Source: an uncultured Roseateles sp. (GTDB lineage Bacteria > Pseudomonadota > Gammaproteobacteria > Burkholderiales > Burkholderiaceae_C). From it: 64,000 bases of DNA. Numbering within the stretch: the stretch's first letter is position 1; the number at the start of each line of letters is the position of its first letter. Shown piece by piece: positions 33,928 to 42,482 of this stretch. The notes below the pieces were generated by a model that did not search any database, was not told the DNA's origin, and worked only from the letters and a program-made list of their open reading frames with translations. The stretch covers positions 44,247 to 108,246 of the forward strand of contig NZ_CAJYPS010000002.1 in the NCBI RefSeq assembly GCF_913777145.1. The letters are read 5' to 3'. The position numbers and the translations under genes are program-made.

Positions 33928-34967
33928 CACGCTTCTCCTGCGATCAGGGCCGGCGCCGTGACGCCGGTCTCCAACATCATGTCCGCCAGCGCCCGGCCAG
34001 ACAGCCAGGCGCCCTCCACGCCGTCGCCGGCCAGGTAGTCGCCACACAGGCCCAGGCGGGTCCGCGGGTCCCAGCGGCCGCGCGACGCGGGCGCCAGTGG
34101 CGGCGGCACCGGCCGGGCATAGCGCCAGCGGTGCGCCCAGCAGGCCTCCCAGGCCTCGGGCCCCAGGCCCAGCTGCGCGCTCACGGCCTCGCGCAGCAGC
34201 GCCTCCGGGGCGTCGGCCGGCTGCTCCAGATGCTGGGCACTCCAGGCCGGCGTCGCCTGCGCCACCCAGATCTCACGGCCCGGCGGCACGCTTCGCCCCG
34301 GCAGGCTGGCCTGGCGCACCAGGCGGGCCAGCGGCCCCTGAGCGGGGCGGGCCTGGTCCCAGTCCGGCGCGGGCACAAGGCTCACGCCCATCCAGGCCCA
34401 GCAGGCCTGCATGGGCCAGGCGGCCAGTTCGGCGGCCCAGCCCGGCCGGTGAGGCCGCAGCAGCGCCGCCGCCTGGGCCGGCGGCAGGGCCAGCACCACG
34501 GCCGACAAGCCCTGCGCCAGCAAGCCGTCGGCCCCCTGCAACGCCCAGCCGTCGTCGGTCGTCTGCAGCGCCGTGACCGTGTGCGGCAGCGCCACCTCCA
34601 GGCCCTCGGCCAGCGCCGCGCACCAGGACTTCATTGCCGGCGCGCCCACCCACTGCGGCGCGGCCGCGCCCACGACGGGCTCGCGCGGCGCCCAGGGCCG
34701 GACCCAGCCCGCGACCGCGGCATGCCTCAGGGCCTGCGCAAAGTCCGGGTGAGCGGCCTCGAAGGCCGGCACGCCATGGTCGGCCGCGGCCTCGCGAGCC
34801 AGACCGTCCACGCCGGTCCAGGCCAGGCGGCGCGTGGCCATGCGCCCGCCCACTCCGCGCGATTTGTCGAACACCCGCACCGACACGCCGGCCTCCGCGA
34901 GCCGGCGCGCACAGCTCAGCCCCGCCAGGCCGGCGCCCACCACGGCCACCACGGGCGCGGCGCTCAC
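33927..34967 (-). CDS. FAD-dependent oxidoreductase, renalase-like
   Basis: The 346-residue flavoprotein begins with a dinucleotide-binding motif (VVAVVGAGLAGLSCARRLAE) then FDKSRGVGGRMATRRL, the renalase/amine-oxidase-like signature, and ends RLGLCGDYLAGDGVEGAWLSG, the second FAD motif. The start is a GTG at 34965-34967 that overlaps the DCC gene stop as GTGA, with GGAGG five bases upstream. Such proteins are found in Burkholderiales next to DCC-domain and SDR genes, often in light- or stress-linked clusters. Substrate is unknown. Confidence 0.84.
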   Translation of the reverse strand: MSAAPVVAVVGAGLAGLSCARRLAEAGVSVRVFDKSRGVGGRMATRRLAWTGVDGLAREAAADHGVPAFEAAHPDFAQALRHAAVAGWVRPWAPREPVVGAAAPQWVGAPAMKSWCAALAEGLEVALPHTVTALQTTDDGWALQGADGLLAQGLSAVVLALPPAQAAALLRPHRPGWAAELAAWPMQACWAWMGVSLVPAPDWDQARPAQGPLARLVRQASLPGRSVPPGREIWVAQATPAWSAQHLEQPADAPEALLREAVSAQLGLGPEAWEACWAHRWRYARPVPPPLAPASRGRWDPRTRLGLCGDYLAGDGVEGAWLSGRALADMMLETGVTAPALIAGEA

Positions 34968-35329
34968 GCGCCCCTCCGCCACAGCGGCCGCAGGCGCAGA
35001 AAAACCGCATAGGCCACGCGCAGCAGCGCCCGGCCGGACGCGTGGTCCAGCCAGCGGGTGCGGCGGCGCCAGCTGGGCAGGGAACGCCACAGCAGCAAAA
35101 AGGCGTCGGCCCCGACATGCAGGCGGCCGGCGTCGTCACGCACATGCAGGCGGGCGAGCGCCTCGGCACGGCCCAGGTCGGGTGCCGGCGCCTGGGGCGG
35201 GCTGAGGTCCTGCCACTGGATCTGCTCGGCCGCGGCGGCGCGCTGGTACAGCGCGATCTCGCGGGCGCAGACCGGACAGGCCCCGTCGAAATACACGACC
35301 GCGCAACGGGATTGAGGGAGCGGCTTCAC
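34964..35329 (-). CDS. DCC-family thiol-disulfide oxidoreductase-like protein (DUF393)
   Basis: This 121-residue protein has the family motif YFDGACPVCAREIALYQR with a CxxC pair, then FLLLWRSLPSWRRRTRWLDH. The start appears to be a GTG at 35327-35329; there is no good ribosome-binding site. It is the first gene of a three-gene operon and is divergent from a MerR-type regulator, with only 66 bp between. The reaction is not known; the CxxC suggests thiol redox chemistry. Confidence 0.85.
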   Translation of the reverse strand: MKPLPQSRCAVVYFDGACPVCAREIALYQRAAAAEQIQWQDLSPPQAPAPDLGRAEALARLHVRDDAGRLHVGADAFLLLWRSLPSWRRRTRWLDHASGRALLRVAYAVFLRLRPLWRRGA

Positions 35330-35335
35330 GTTTGC

Positions 35336-35415
35336 TTCAAATTCAGTTCAATATTCGCTTTGTACGGCTGATGCGGCCGGTTCAACGGACTCAAAATGGT
35401 TCAAAGCCTGTTCAA
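35336..35415. promoter_or_regulatory. Phased TTCAA repeats between DCC and MerR genes
   Basis: TTCAA occurs at 35336, 35347, 35381, 35400 and 35411. The first two and the last two are spaced exactly 11 bp, one helical turn, and the second pair lies within the first codons of the MerR gene. The spacing resembles head-to-tail 11-bp repeats bound by MerR-like CarH/LitR regulators. This looks like an autoregulated divergent control region. Confidence 0.4.
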
Positions 35416-36355
35416 GACCGGCGTCGTCGCCCACATCGTCGGCATGCCCGCCAACACGCTGCGCGTCTGGGAGCGCCGCTACGGCCTGCACTGCCAGCAG
35501 CAGGACGAGCACGGCCACCGCCTCTACACACCCGACGACGTACAGCGCATCGCGGCGCTGCGCCAGCTCACGCAGCAGGGCCATGCGATAGGCGTGGTGG
35601 CCGGCCTCAACCAGGCCGAGCTGCGCGAACTGCTGGCCACGCAGAGCCAGGTGCGCGAGGCCGCCCGCCAGACCGGCAGCGCGCCGAGCGCGCCGGCCCG
35701 GCGCCTGCAGGTGGTGGGCGCGGCGCTGGCCACGCGGGTGCGGCGCTGCGCGACACCGGCCGAGCTGCGCATCGTCGCCACCCGCGACCGCTGGCCCGCG
35801 CCGTCCGAGGAGCTGGCCGCGCCCGACGAACCCGGCGACCGCATCGCGCTGCTGGTGCACCTGCCCTCGCTGCACGCGGCCCAGGCCGAGAGCCTGGCCG
35901 CGGCGGCCGCGGCCCAGCGGGTGCCGGCGCTGCTGGTGGTCTACAGCTACAGCAACAGCAGCACGCTGCAGCGCTGTGCGGAGCTGGGCATCAAGACCTG
36001 GCGCGACACCCACAACGACCGCGCGCTGGTGGGCTGGCTGCTGGAGTCGCTGGCGCCCGAGCCCACGGCCCCCGTGCCCGCCCCCGCCCTGGGCGGGCCG
36101 CTGCCACCGCCGCAGTTCGACGAAGCCACGCTGCAGGACTGGGCCGCGCGCCGCTCCGACATCCGCTGCGAATGCCCCTCGCATGTGGCCGAGCTGCTGC
36201 TGCGGGTGCAGCAGTTCGAGGCCTACAGCGCCGACTGCGAGCACCGCGACAACGCCGACCGCCTGCTGCATGAGCAACTGCATCGCCTGGCCGGCAACGC
36301 GCGGCGGGTGTTCGAGGAGGCGCTGCAGCTGGTGGCGCGGCACGAGCAGCTCTAG
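35396..36355 (+). CDS. MerR-family transcriptional regulator with unassigned C-terminal domain
   Basis: The 319-residue protein starts with a MerR helix-turn-helix (GVVAHIVGMPANTLRVWERRYGL, wing GHRLYTPDDVQRIAAL). CarH/LitR light regulators have the same architecture, with a B12-binding domain behind the HTH. Here the C-terminal part (LPSLHAAQAESLAAAAAAQR, LLVVYSYSNSSTLQRCAELG) keeps a Rossmann-like look but I cannot see the cobalamin motif DxHxxG. It is divergent from the DCC-FAD-SDR operon, which it probably controls. No ribosome-binding site is seen before the ATG. Confidence 0.78.
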   Translation: MVQSLFKTGVVAHIVGMPANTLRVWERRYGLHCQQQDEHGHRLYTPDDVQRIAALRQLTQQGHAIGVVAGLNQAELRELLATQSQVREAARQTGSAPSAPARRLQVVGAALATRVRRCATPAELRIVATRDRWPAPSEELAAPDEPGDRIALLVHLPSLHAAQAESLAAAAAAQRVPALLVVYSYSNSSTLQRCAELGIKTWRDTHNDRALVGWLLESLAPEPTAPVPAPALGGPLPPPQFDEATLQDWAARRSDIRCECPSHVAELLLRVQQFEAYSADCEHRDNADRLLHEQLHRLAGNARRVFEEALQLVARHEQL

Positions 36356-36409
36356 ACCCGCCCGGGGCGCTGCCAGAATCACGCCCTCCGCCAGCCCTGC
36401 CCCACCGCG

Positions 36410-37084
36410 ATGCGCCTGCTCCTCGTCGAAGACGACCCCATGATCGGCGACACCCTGCGCGAGGCGCTGCGTCGCCAGGGCTTTGCGGCCGACTGGGTGC
36501 GCGACGGCCAGGCGGCGGACGCGGTGCTGGCCAGCGAGCGCTTCGACGCGGTGCTGCTGGACCTGGGCCTGCCGCGGCGCAGCGGCATCGAGGTGCTGAA
36601 GACGCTGCGCGCACGCGGCGACGTCACGCCGGTCATCGTGCTGACCGCGCGCGACGCGCTCAGCGACAAGGTGGCAGGTCTTGATGCCGGCGCGGACGAC
36701 TACCTGATCAAGCCCTTCGAGCTGGACGAGCTGCTGGCCCGGCTGCGCGCGGTCACGCGCCGCGGCGGCGGCCGCGCGACGCCGATGCTGGAAGTGGCCG
36801 ACCTGCGGCTGGACCCGGCCACCCGCGAGGTCACGCGCGCGGGCCGGCCCATCCTGCTGTCGGCGCGCGAGTTCGCGCTGCTGGAGGCGCTGCTGGAACG
36901 CCCCGGCGCCATCGTGTCGCGCGCCCAGCTGGAAGACCGCCTCTACGGCTGGGGCGAGGAGCTGGAGAGCAACGCGATCAGCGTCTACATGCACCAGCTG
37001 CGCAAGAAGCTGGGCGCCGACCTGCTGCACACGGTGCGCGGCCTGGGCTATTACGCCGGCCCCGAGAAGGGCGGCGCCGCATGA
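36410..37084 (+). CDS. OmpR-family response regulator, QseB-like
   Basis: This 224-residue regulator has a receiver (MRLLLVEDDPMIGDTLREAL, phospho-acceptor Asp51 in AVLLDLGLPRRSG, Lys in DDYLIKPFELDEL) and a winged-helix output domain (LSAREFALLEALLERPGAIV, SVYMHQLRKKLGADLLHTVR, GLGYY). It overlaps the sensor kinase start by 4 bp. A likely target is the protease gene just downstream, which carries three 11-bp repeats in its promoter region. Confidence 0.92.
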   Translation: MRLLLVEDDPMIGDTLREALRRQGFAADWVRDGQAADAVLASERFDAVLLDLGLPRRSGIEVLKTLRARGDVTPVIVLTARDALSDKVAGLDAGADDYLIKPFELDELLARLRAVTRRGGGRATPMLEVADLRLDPATREVTRAGRPILLSAREFALLEALLERPGAIVSRAQLEDRLYGWGEELESNAISVYMHQLRKKLGADLLHTVRGLGYYAGPEKGGAA

Positions 37085-38403
37085 AGCTGCTGGGCACGCT
37101 GCGCGGCCGGCTGTTCGCGCTGCTGGCGGCGCTGGGCACGGTGACCGCATTGGCCGTGGGCGGCGCCACCTATGTGAGCGTGCGCGCCGAGGCCGACGAG
37201 CTGTTCGACTACCAGCTGCGCCAGACCGCGCTGTCGCTGCGCGACCAGGGTCGCATCGCCAGCGACGAGGCCGCCGCGCTGGCCGACCCCAGCCTGGACT
37301 ACCTGGTGCAGATCTGGTCGGTGCAGGGGCTGGAGCTGTATTCCAGCCGGCCCCAGGGCATGTCCGAGCCGCTGCCGCCGCGCGCGGTGCTGGGCTTCTC
37401 CAACCTGCGTCTGGGCACGCAGGACTGGCGCGTGTACAGCGCCGCCACGCCGCTGCGCGTGGTGCAGGTGGCCCAGCCGCTGCGGGTGCGCCAGCGCCTG
37501 GCCGCGCTGGCCGCGCTGCGCAGCGTCGCGCCCATCGCGATCGCGCTGCCGCTGGTGGCCGCGGCCATCTGGTGGCTGATCGGCCTGTCGCTCGCACCCA
37601 TCGCGCGCACCGCCCACGCGGCCCGCGCGCGCAATGCCAACGCGCTGGACGCTCTGCCCACCACCGGCCTGCCAGGCGAGGTCGCGCCGCTGGTAGACGC
37701 CTTCAATGCGCTGCTGGCGCGGCTCGCCACCGCCTTCGACGTGCAGCGCAGCTTCGTCGCCGACGCGGCCCACGAGCTGCGCACACCGCTGACCGCGCTC
37801 AAGCTGCAGCTGGGCCTGCTGCGCGACTCCGCGCCCGGCCCCGAGCAGGACGCCGCGATTGACCGGCTGCGCGGCGGCATTGACCGCGCGGTGCGGCTGG
37901 TGGAGCAACTCCTGACCCTGGCCCGCGCCGAGCCCGGCGCCCCGGCCGACCCGCGCCCGCTGGACCTGGCCGAGGTCGCCCGCCAGGCCGTGGCCGACGC
38001 CCAGCCGCTGGCCGAGCGCGCCAGCGTCACGCTGCAGCTGGAGGCACCGCAGCCGGTCATCGTGGAGGCCGACCCGCAGGCCCTGCGCAGCGCGGCGCGC
38101 AACCTGGTGGACAACGCGCTCAAGTACGGCGCCCGCACCGTGCGCGTGCAGGCGCTGCGCGAGGCCGGTGGCCGCCTGCTGCGCGTGGACGACGACGGCC
38201 CCGGCATCCCGCCCGAACAGCGCGAGCGCGTGTTCGACCGCTTCCAGCGCGGCGAAAGCGCGCAGGCCGAATCTACCCAGGGCAGCGGCCTGGGCCTGGC
38301 CATCGTGCGCGCCGCCGCCCGCCAGCAGGGCGCCGAGGTCACGCTGGGGGACGCGCCGCTGGGGGGCTTGAGGGCGGAAATCCGCTGGAGCCCCGCCTCT
38401 TAA
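37081..38403 (+). CDS. Sensor histidine kinase, QseC-like
   Basis: The 440-residue kinase has two membrane helices (about 10-30 and 146-172) around a periplasmic domain of roughly 115 residues. A HAMP-like linker, a HisKA domain with His231 in ADAAHELRTPLTALKLQ, and an HATPase domain with NLVDNALKYGARTV, DDGPGIPPEQ and GSGLGLAIVRAA follow. It pairs with the response regulator upstream (4 bp overlap). Because a DegP-type protease gene follows, envelope stress is a plausible input. Confidence 0.91.
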   Translation: MKLLGTLRGRLFALLAALGTVTALAVGGATYVSVRAEADELFDYQLRQTALSLRDQGRIASDEAAALADPSLDYLVQIWSVQGLELYSSRPQGMSEPLPPRAVLGFSNLRLGTQDWRVYSAATPLRVVQVAQPLRVRQRLAALAALRSVAPIAIALPLVAAAIWWLIGLSLAPIARTAHAARARNANALDALPTTGLPGEVAPLVDAFNALLARLATAFDVQRSFVADAAHELRTPLTALKLQLGLLRDSAPGPEQDAAIDRLRGGIDRAVRLVEQLLTLARAEPGAPADPRPLDLAEVARQAVADAQPLAERASVTLQLEAPQPVIVEADPQALRSAARNLVDNALKYGARTVRVQALREAGGRLLRVDDDGPGIPPEQRERVFDRFQRGESAQAESTQGSGLGLAIVRAAARQQGAEVTLGDAPLGGLRAEIRWSPAS

Positions 38404-38410
38404 CTTTCAC

Positions 38411-38443
38411 CTCACCTTCGCCTCATCGAGGACTCATCCGGGC
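38411..38443 (+). promoter_or_regulatory. Three 11-bp CTCA repeats upstream of the protease gene
   Basis: CTCA occurs at 38411, 38422 and 38433, exactly 11 bp apart, within the units CTCACCTTCGC, CTCATCGAGGA and CTCATCCGGGC. Direct repeats with this spacing are the usual binding pattern of OmpR/PhoB-family regulators. The site is between the QseC-like gene and the DegP/MucD gene, 56-88 bp before the latter's start. Confidence 0.5.
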
Positions 38444-38498
38444 TTCCTAGAGTGGCTTCAACGGTTGCAGACGCAGCCGCCCAAGCCAAGGAGCCCCC

Positions 38499-40019
38499 AT
38501 GTCCAAGATGACGCTTACCGCCACCGCCTCGGCCGCGCTGCTGGCCGTTGGCTTGACCGCCAGTGCCGCCGCCGCCGGCTGGTCGCTGCCCGACTGGCTG
38601 CATCGCAGCGGCAACAACAACACGACCACCGTGGCCGACGCTGGCGGCTCGGGCGGTGCAGGCGGATTCAGCGCCGCCCCGGCCGCGCCGCTGCCGCCCA
38701 CCCAGCTGCCCAACTACCGCGCCATCGTGCAGACCCAGGGCCCGGCCGTGGTGGGTATCACGGTGGCCGGCCTGCACACGGTCAATGCCGAGGACCAGCA
38801 GGGCGGCGATGCCGCCAGCATGCCGGGCTTTGGCGACGACCCCTTCTTCCGCTTCTTCCGCGGCATCCCCGGCCTGCGCATGCCGCCGCAGGGCGCCCAG
38901 CCCTTCCGCGGCCAGGGCTCGGGCTTCATCATCAGCTCGGACGGCCTGATCCTGACCAACGCTCACGTGGTGCGCGAGGCCAAGCAGGTGACGGTCAAGC
39001 TGACCGACCGGCGCGAGTTCCCGGCCAAGGTGCTGGGCAGCGACGCCGCCACCGACATCGCGGTGCTCAAGGTGGACGCCAAGAACCTGCCCACGGTGCA
39101 GCTGGGCGACCCGCGCCAGTCGCAGGTGGGCGACTGGGTGCTGGCCATAGGCGCGCCCTACGGCTTCGAGCAGACCGCCACGCAGGGCATCGTCAGCGCC
39201 AAGGGCCGCTCGCTGCCCGGTGAAAGTGTCGTGCCCTTCATACAGACCGACGCGGCGGTCAACCCCGGCAACTCCGGCGGCCCGCTGTTCGATGCCAGCG
39301 GCCGCGTGATCGGCGTGAACGCGCAGATCTGGTCGCAGAGCGGCGGCTTCCAGGGCCTGGCATTCGCGATTCCCGTGGACGTGGCCCTGCATGTGAAGGA
39401 CCAGATCGTGGCCCACGGCAAGGTGGACCACGCCCGCCTGGGTGTGACGCTGCAGGACCTGTCGGCCCCGCTGGCCTCGTCCTTCGGCCTGCCCTCGCCG
39501 GACGGCGCGCTGGTGTCCAGCGTGACGCCCGACAGCGCGGCCGCCAAGGCCGGCATCAAGGCCGGTGACGTGATCACCGCGGTCAACGACCAGCCCATCC
39601 ATGTGGCGGGCGATCTGTCCAGCTATGTGGGCCTGGCCCGCCCCGGCGACAAGCTCAAGCTGCAGATCTGGCGCGACAAGAGCCACCACAACGAGACCGT
39701 GGCGCTGGGCCGCGCCGAGCGCGACGCGAGCGAGGCCAATGCCGGCGGCGGTGGCGGCTCGCTGGGCCTGGCGGTGCGCCCGCTGGACCGCAACGAGCTG
39801 CGCGGCTCCGGCCTGGATCACGGCCTGCTGATCGAGAACGTCAGCGGCCCGGCCCAGCTGGCCGGCGTGCAGCCCGGCGACGTGCTGCTGGCGCTGAACG
39901 GCAAGCCGGTGCAGAACGTGGAGCAGATCCGCGAGGTGCTGAAGAGCAAGCCGGCCCAGGTCGCGCTGCTGGTGGCCCGCGACGGCCAGCAGATCTTCGT
40001 GCCGGTGCGCCTGGGTTGA
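38499..40019 (+). CDS. Periplasmic Do-family serine protease, DegP/MucD type
   Basis: The 506-residue protein has a signal peptide (ASAALLAVGLTASAAAAGWS), a trypsin-like domain with catalytic His156 (LTNAHVV), Asp186 (TDIAVLKV) and Ser259 (NPGNSGGP), and two PDZ domains (about 310-395 and 420-500). It would degrade or refold damaged envelope proteins. AAGGAG lies upstream of the ATG. The linker AERDASEANAGGGGGSLGLA between the PDZ domains is glycine-rich. Location behind a two-component system suggests stress-induced expression. Confidence 0.92.
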   Translation: MSKMTLTATASAALLAVGLTASAAAAGWSLPDWLHRSGNNNTTTVADAGGSGGAGGFSAAPAAPLPPTQLPNYRAIVQTQGPAVVGITVAGLHTVNAEDQQGGDAASMPGFGDDPFFRFFRGIPGLRMPPQGAQPFRGQGSGFIISSDGLILTNAHVVREAKQVTVKLTDRREFPAKVLGSDAATDIAVLKVDAKNLPTVQLGDPRQSQVGDWVLAIGAPYGFEQTATQGIVSAKGRSLPGESVVPFIQTDAAVNPGNSGGPLFDASGRVIGVNAQIWSQSGGFQGLAFAIPVDVALHVKDQIVAHGKVDHARLGVTLQDLSAPLASSFGLPSPDGALVSSVTPDSAAAKAGIKAGDVITAVNDQPIHVAGDLSSYVGLARPGDKLKLQIWRDKSHHNETVALGRAERDASEANAGGGGGSLGLAVRPLDRNELRGSGLDHGLLIENVSGPAQLAGVQPGDVLLALNGKPVQNVEQIREVLKSKPAQVALLVARDGQQIFVPVRLG

Positions 40020-40033
40020 GCCCCAGCCGCTGA

Positions 40034-40053
40034 AGGGCCGGTTCGGCGGCCCT
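40034..40053 (+). terminator. Hairpin after the protease gene
   Basis: AGGGCCG and CGGCCCT form a seven-base stem around a six-base loop, 15 bases after the protease stop. Only a short T-poor tail follows, so termination may be partial. Confidence 0.35.
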
Positions 40054-40105
40054 GCTTGATTGCGCCGGCGCGGTGCCCGAACCCCGCGCGAGTCAGGAGA
40101 TTTCC

Positions 40106-40450
40106 ATGGACACCACCCGCACCCTCAGCGCCCTGCTGCTCGCCACCGCCTTCGCGGGCGCGGCCGACGCCGCCACGCAGCGCCCCACGCCGGCCATGGC
40201 CCGCACCGCGGACCAGGAGCGCCGCATCGACGTGGCCGCCGAGCAGGGCCGCATCACGCCCCACCAGGTACACCAGCTGCAGGCGGCCCGCGAGGCGCTG
40301 GCCCGCCAGGCGCGCGAGCTGGCCGAGCAGCCCCACCCGGACGTGATGGCCCAGCTCGCGCTGAGCCACCGCCTGGACCGGCTGGACTGGGCCATACAGA
40401 GCGGCAACACGCAGTTCCTGCACGCCCACCAGCTGGCGATGCGCGGCTGA
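40106..40450 (+). CDS. Exported hypothetical protein (114 residues)
   Basis: The protein starts MDTTRTLSALLLATAFAGAA, a signal peptide, followed by a charged helix-forming body (RIDVAAEQGRITPHQVHQLQ and RLDRLDWAIQSGNTQFLHAH). AGGAGA lies six bases before the ATG at 40106. No family is recognised. The helical, Gln/Arg/Ala-rich body is like small periplasmic stress proteins, and its place behind the protease gene fits a role in the same response, though this is only inference. Confidence 0.6.
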   Translation: MDTTRTLSALLLATAFAGAADAATQRPTPAMARTADQERRIDVAAEQGRITPHQVHQLQAAREALARQARELAEQPHPDVMAQLALSHRLDRLDWAIQSGNTQFLHAHQLAMRG

Positions 40451-40473
40451 CCGTGCCGCGCCGGCCGCGGCGC

Positions 40474-41094
40474 TCAGGCCATGCCGTTGTCCACCAACTC
40501 GGCAAAGCACGGGCGCGCGGCCAGGCGCGTCATCCAGGCCCGCAGCGCCGGCAGCTCGGGCCGCGTGATGGGGGCGTTGAGCCAGCGCTGGGTGGACAGG
40601 CCCAGCACCACGTCGGCCAACGTGAAGCCCTCGCCCGCCACATGGGCGCCGCCCTGGGCCAGATGCGCGTCCAGCAGCGCCATGTGGTGGTTCCAGCCCT
40701 GGATGCCGGCCTCTATCGCCTCCGGCGCCGCGGGCTGGCCGCGCACCAGCGCCATGAAGGCCACGCGCCAGCTGTTGTTCAGCTCGCCGGCCTGCCAGTC
40801 CATCCACTGCTCCACGCGGGCACGGGCCTGCGGCGCGGACGGCAGCAGCGCGGTGTCGCCCGCCTTGGCGGCCAGGTAGCGGCAGATGCTGTTGCTCTCC
40901 CAGAGCACGAAATCGCCGTCGATCAGCACCGGCACCAGGCCGTTGGGATTGAGCGCGAGATAGTCGGCCTCGCGCGGCGAGCGAAAGCCCTGACCCCAGT
41001 CCTCGCGCGCCAGCGCCAGGTCCAGTTGCGCGGCGGTCCACATCACCTTGCGCACATTGATGGAGGACAGGCGGCCCAGCAGTTTCATCGTCAT
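40474..41094 (-). CDS. Glutathione S-transferase
   Basis: The 206-residue protein has the thioredoxin-like N-terminal domain (KLLGRLSSINVRKVMWTAAQ), a glutathione-contact segment NPNGLVPVLIDGDFVLWESNSICRYLA and an all-helical C-terminal domain (GEGFTLADVVLGLSTQRWLN, with the conserved Asp cap). It would conjugate glutathione to electrophiles in the cytoplasm. The start at 41094 (MTMKLL) is uncertain by two codons. It is divergent from the NtrC-like gene. Confidence 0.87.
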   Translation of the reverse strand: MTMKLLGRLSSINVRKVMWTAAQLDLALAREDWGQGFRSPREADYLALNPNGLVPVLIDGDFVLWESNSICRYLAAKAGDTALLPSAPQARARVEQWMDWQAGELNNSWRVAFMALVRGQPAAPEAIEAGIQGWNHHMALLDAHLAQGGAHVAGEGFTLADVVLGLSTQRWLNAPITRPELPALRAWMTRLAARPCFAELVDNGMA

Positions 41095-41150
41095 CGCGCG
41101 ATCCGGGAGTGAGGAATGGCGCGATGGTAGGCGCGGGCTATCCTGCACCG

Positions 41151-42482
41151 ATGCGACGTGTACTGATCATCGACGACCACCCCGGCATCTGCGAGGCGCT
41201 GGAGCTGCTGCTGTCGCTGCACGACATCGAGGCCCGCAGCGCGGCCAGCCCGGCCGAGGGCCTGGCGCTGCTGGAGCAGCAGCCCTTCGGCCTGGTGATA
41301 CAGGACATGAACTTCAGCGCCGACACCACCTCGGGCGAGGAGGGCGAGCAGCTGTTCCGCGCGCTGCGCGCACGTCGGCCCGACCTGCCCATCATCCTGC
41401 TGACCGCCTGGACCCGGCTGGAAGCCGCGGTCGCGCTGGTCAAGGCCGGCGCGGCCGACTACCTGGCCAAGCCCTGGGACGACGCCAAGCTGCTGGCCAG
41501 CGTGGAGAACCTGCTGGAGCTGGGCGAGGCGCACCGCGAGGTGGCCCGGCTGCGCGAGGCCGGGCGCGCGCGGCGCGCGGCGCTGGCGCGGCGCTTCGAC
41601 CTGCAGGGCCTGGTGTTCGGTTCGGACGCGATGCTCACGCTGCTGGAGCTGGCCGGCCAGATTGCCGCGGCGCCGGTGCCGGTGCTGATCACCGGGCCCA
41701 ATGGCGCGGGCAAGGAGCGCATCGCGGCCTTCGTGCATGCGAACTCGGCAGTGAAGAGCGGCCCCTTCGTCGCGCTGAACTGCGGCGCGCTGCCGGCCGA
41801 CCTGATCGAGGCCGAGCTGTTCGGCAGCGACAGCGGCGCCTACACCGGCGCGGCCAAGGCGCGTGTGGGGCGCTTCGAGGCGGCCGACGGCGGCACGCTG
41901 TTCCTGGACGAGATCGGCAACCTGCCTCTGGCCGGCCAGGTCAAGCTGCTGCGCGTGCTGGAGACCGGCCAGTTCGAGCGCCTGGGCTCCAGCAAGACCC
42001 GCCAGGTCAAGGTGCGCGTGCTGTCGGCCACCAATGCCGACCTGCGCGCCATGGTCAAGGCCGGCAGCTTCCGAGAGGATCTGTTCTACCGCCTCAACCT
42101 CATCGAGCTCAAGCTGCCCGCGCTGGCCGAGCGGCGCGACGACGTGCTGCCGCTGGCCGAGCACTTCCTGGCCGGCCGCGCGCGGCTGGCCGACGCGGCG
42201 CGCGACGCGCTGCTGGCGCACCGCTGGCCGGGCAATGTGCGCGAGCTCAAGAACGTCATCGAACGCGCCGCGCTGCTGGGCGGCGGCGGCGAGATCACGC
42301 CAGCGCTGCTGGGGCTGGAGGACGCCGCCCCCGCACCGCGCAACCTGGACGAGCCCAGCCGTGACGCGGTGCTGGCCGCGCTGGCCGCGGCCGGCGGCGT
42401 GGTCAGCCGCGCGGCCGGCAGCCTGGGCCTGTCGCGCCAGGCGCTGTACCGCCGGCTGGAGCGCTACGGGATAGAGCCATGA
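41151..42482 (+). CDS. Sigma-54-dependent response regulator, NtrC-like
   Basis: This 443-residue activator has a receiver with phospho-acceptor Asp52 ([11 protein letters not shown]), a central AAA+ domain (Walker A GPNGAGKE near 181-188, sigma-54 contact loop GAYTGA near 228-233 instead of [19 protein letters not shown]) and a Fis-type helix-turn-helix at the end ([20 protein letters not shown]). It overlaps the next gene, its probable kinase, by 4 bp. In bacteria with PEP-CTERM systems an NtrC/NtrY-like pair (PrsR/PrsK) activates exopolysaccharide-linked genes; a PEP-CTERM gene follows here. Confidence 0.88.
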   Translation: MRRVLIIDDHPGICEALELLLSLHDIEARSAASPAEGLALLEQQPFGLVIQDMNFSADTTSGEEGEQLFRALRARRPDLPIILLTAWTRLEAAVALVKAGAADYLAKPWDDAKLLASVENLLELGEAHREVARLREAGRARRAALARRFDLQGLVFGSDAMLTLLELAGQIAAAPVPVLITGPNGAGKERIAAFVHANSAVKSGPFVALNCGALPADLIEAELFGSDSGAYTGAAKARVGRFEAADGGTLFLDEIGNLPLAGQVKLLRVLETGQFERLGSSKTRQVKVRVLSATNADLRAMVKAGSFREDLFYRLNLIELKLPALAERRDDVLPLAEHFLAGRARLADAARDALLAHRWPGNVRELKNVIERAALLGGGGEITPALLGLEDAAPAPRNLDEPSRDAVLAALAAAGGVVSRAAGSLGLSRQALYRRLERYGIEP

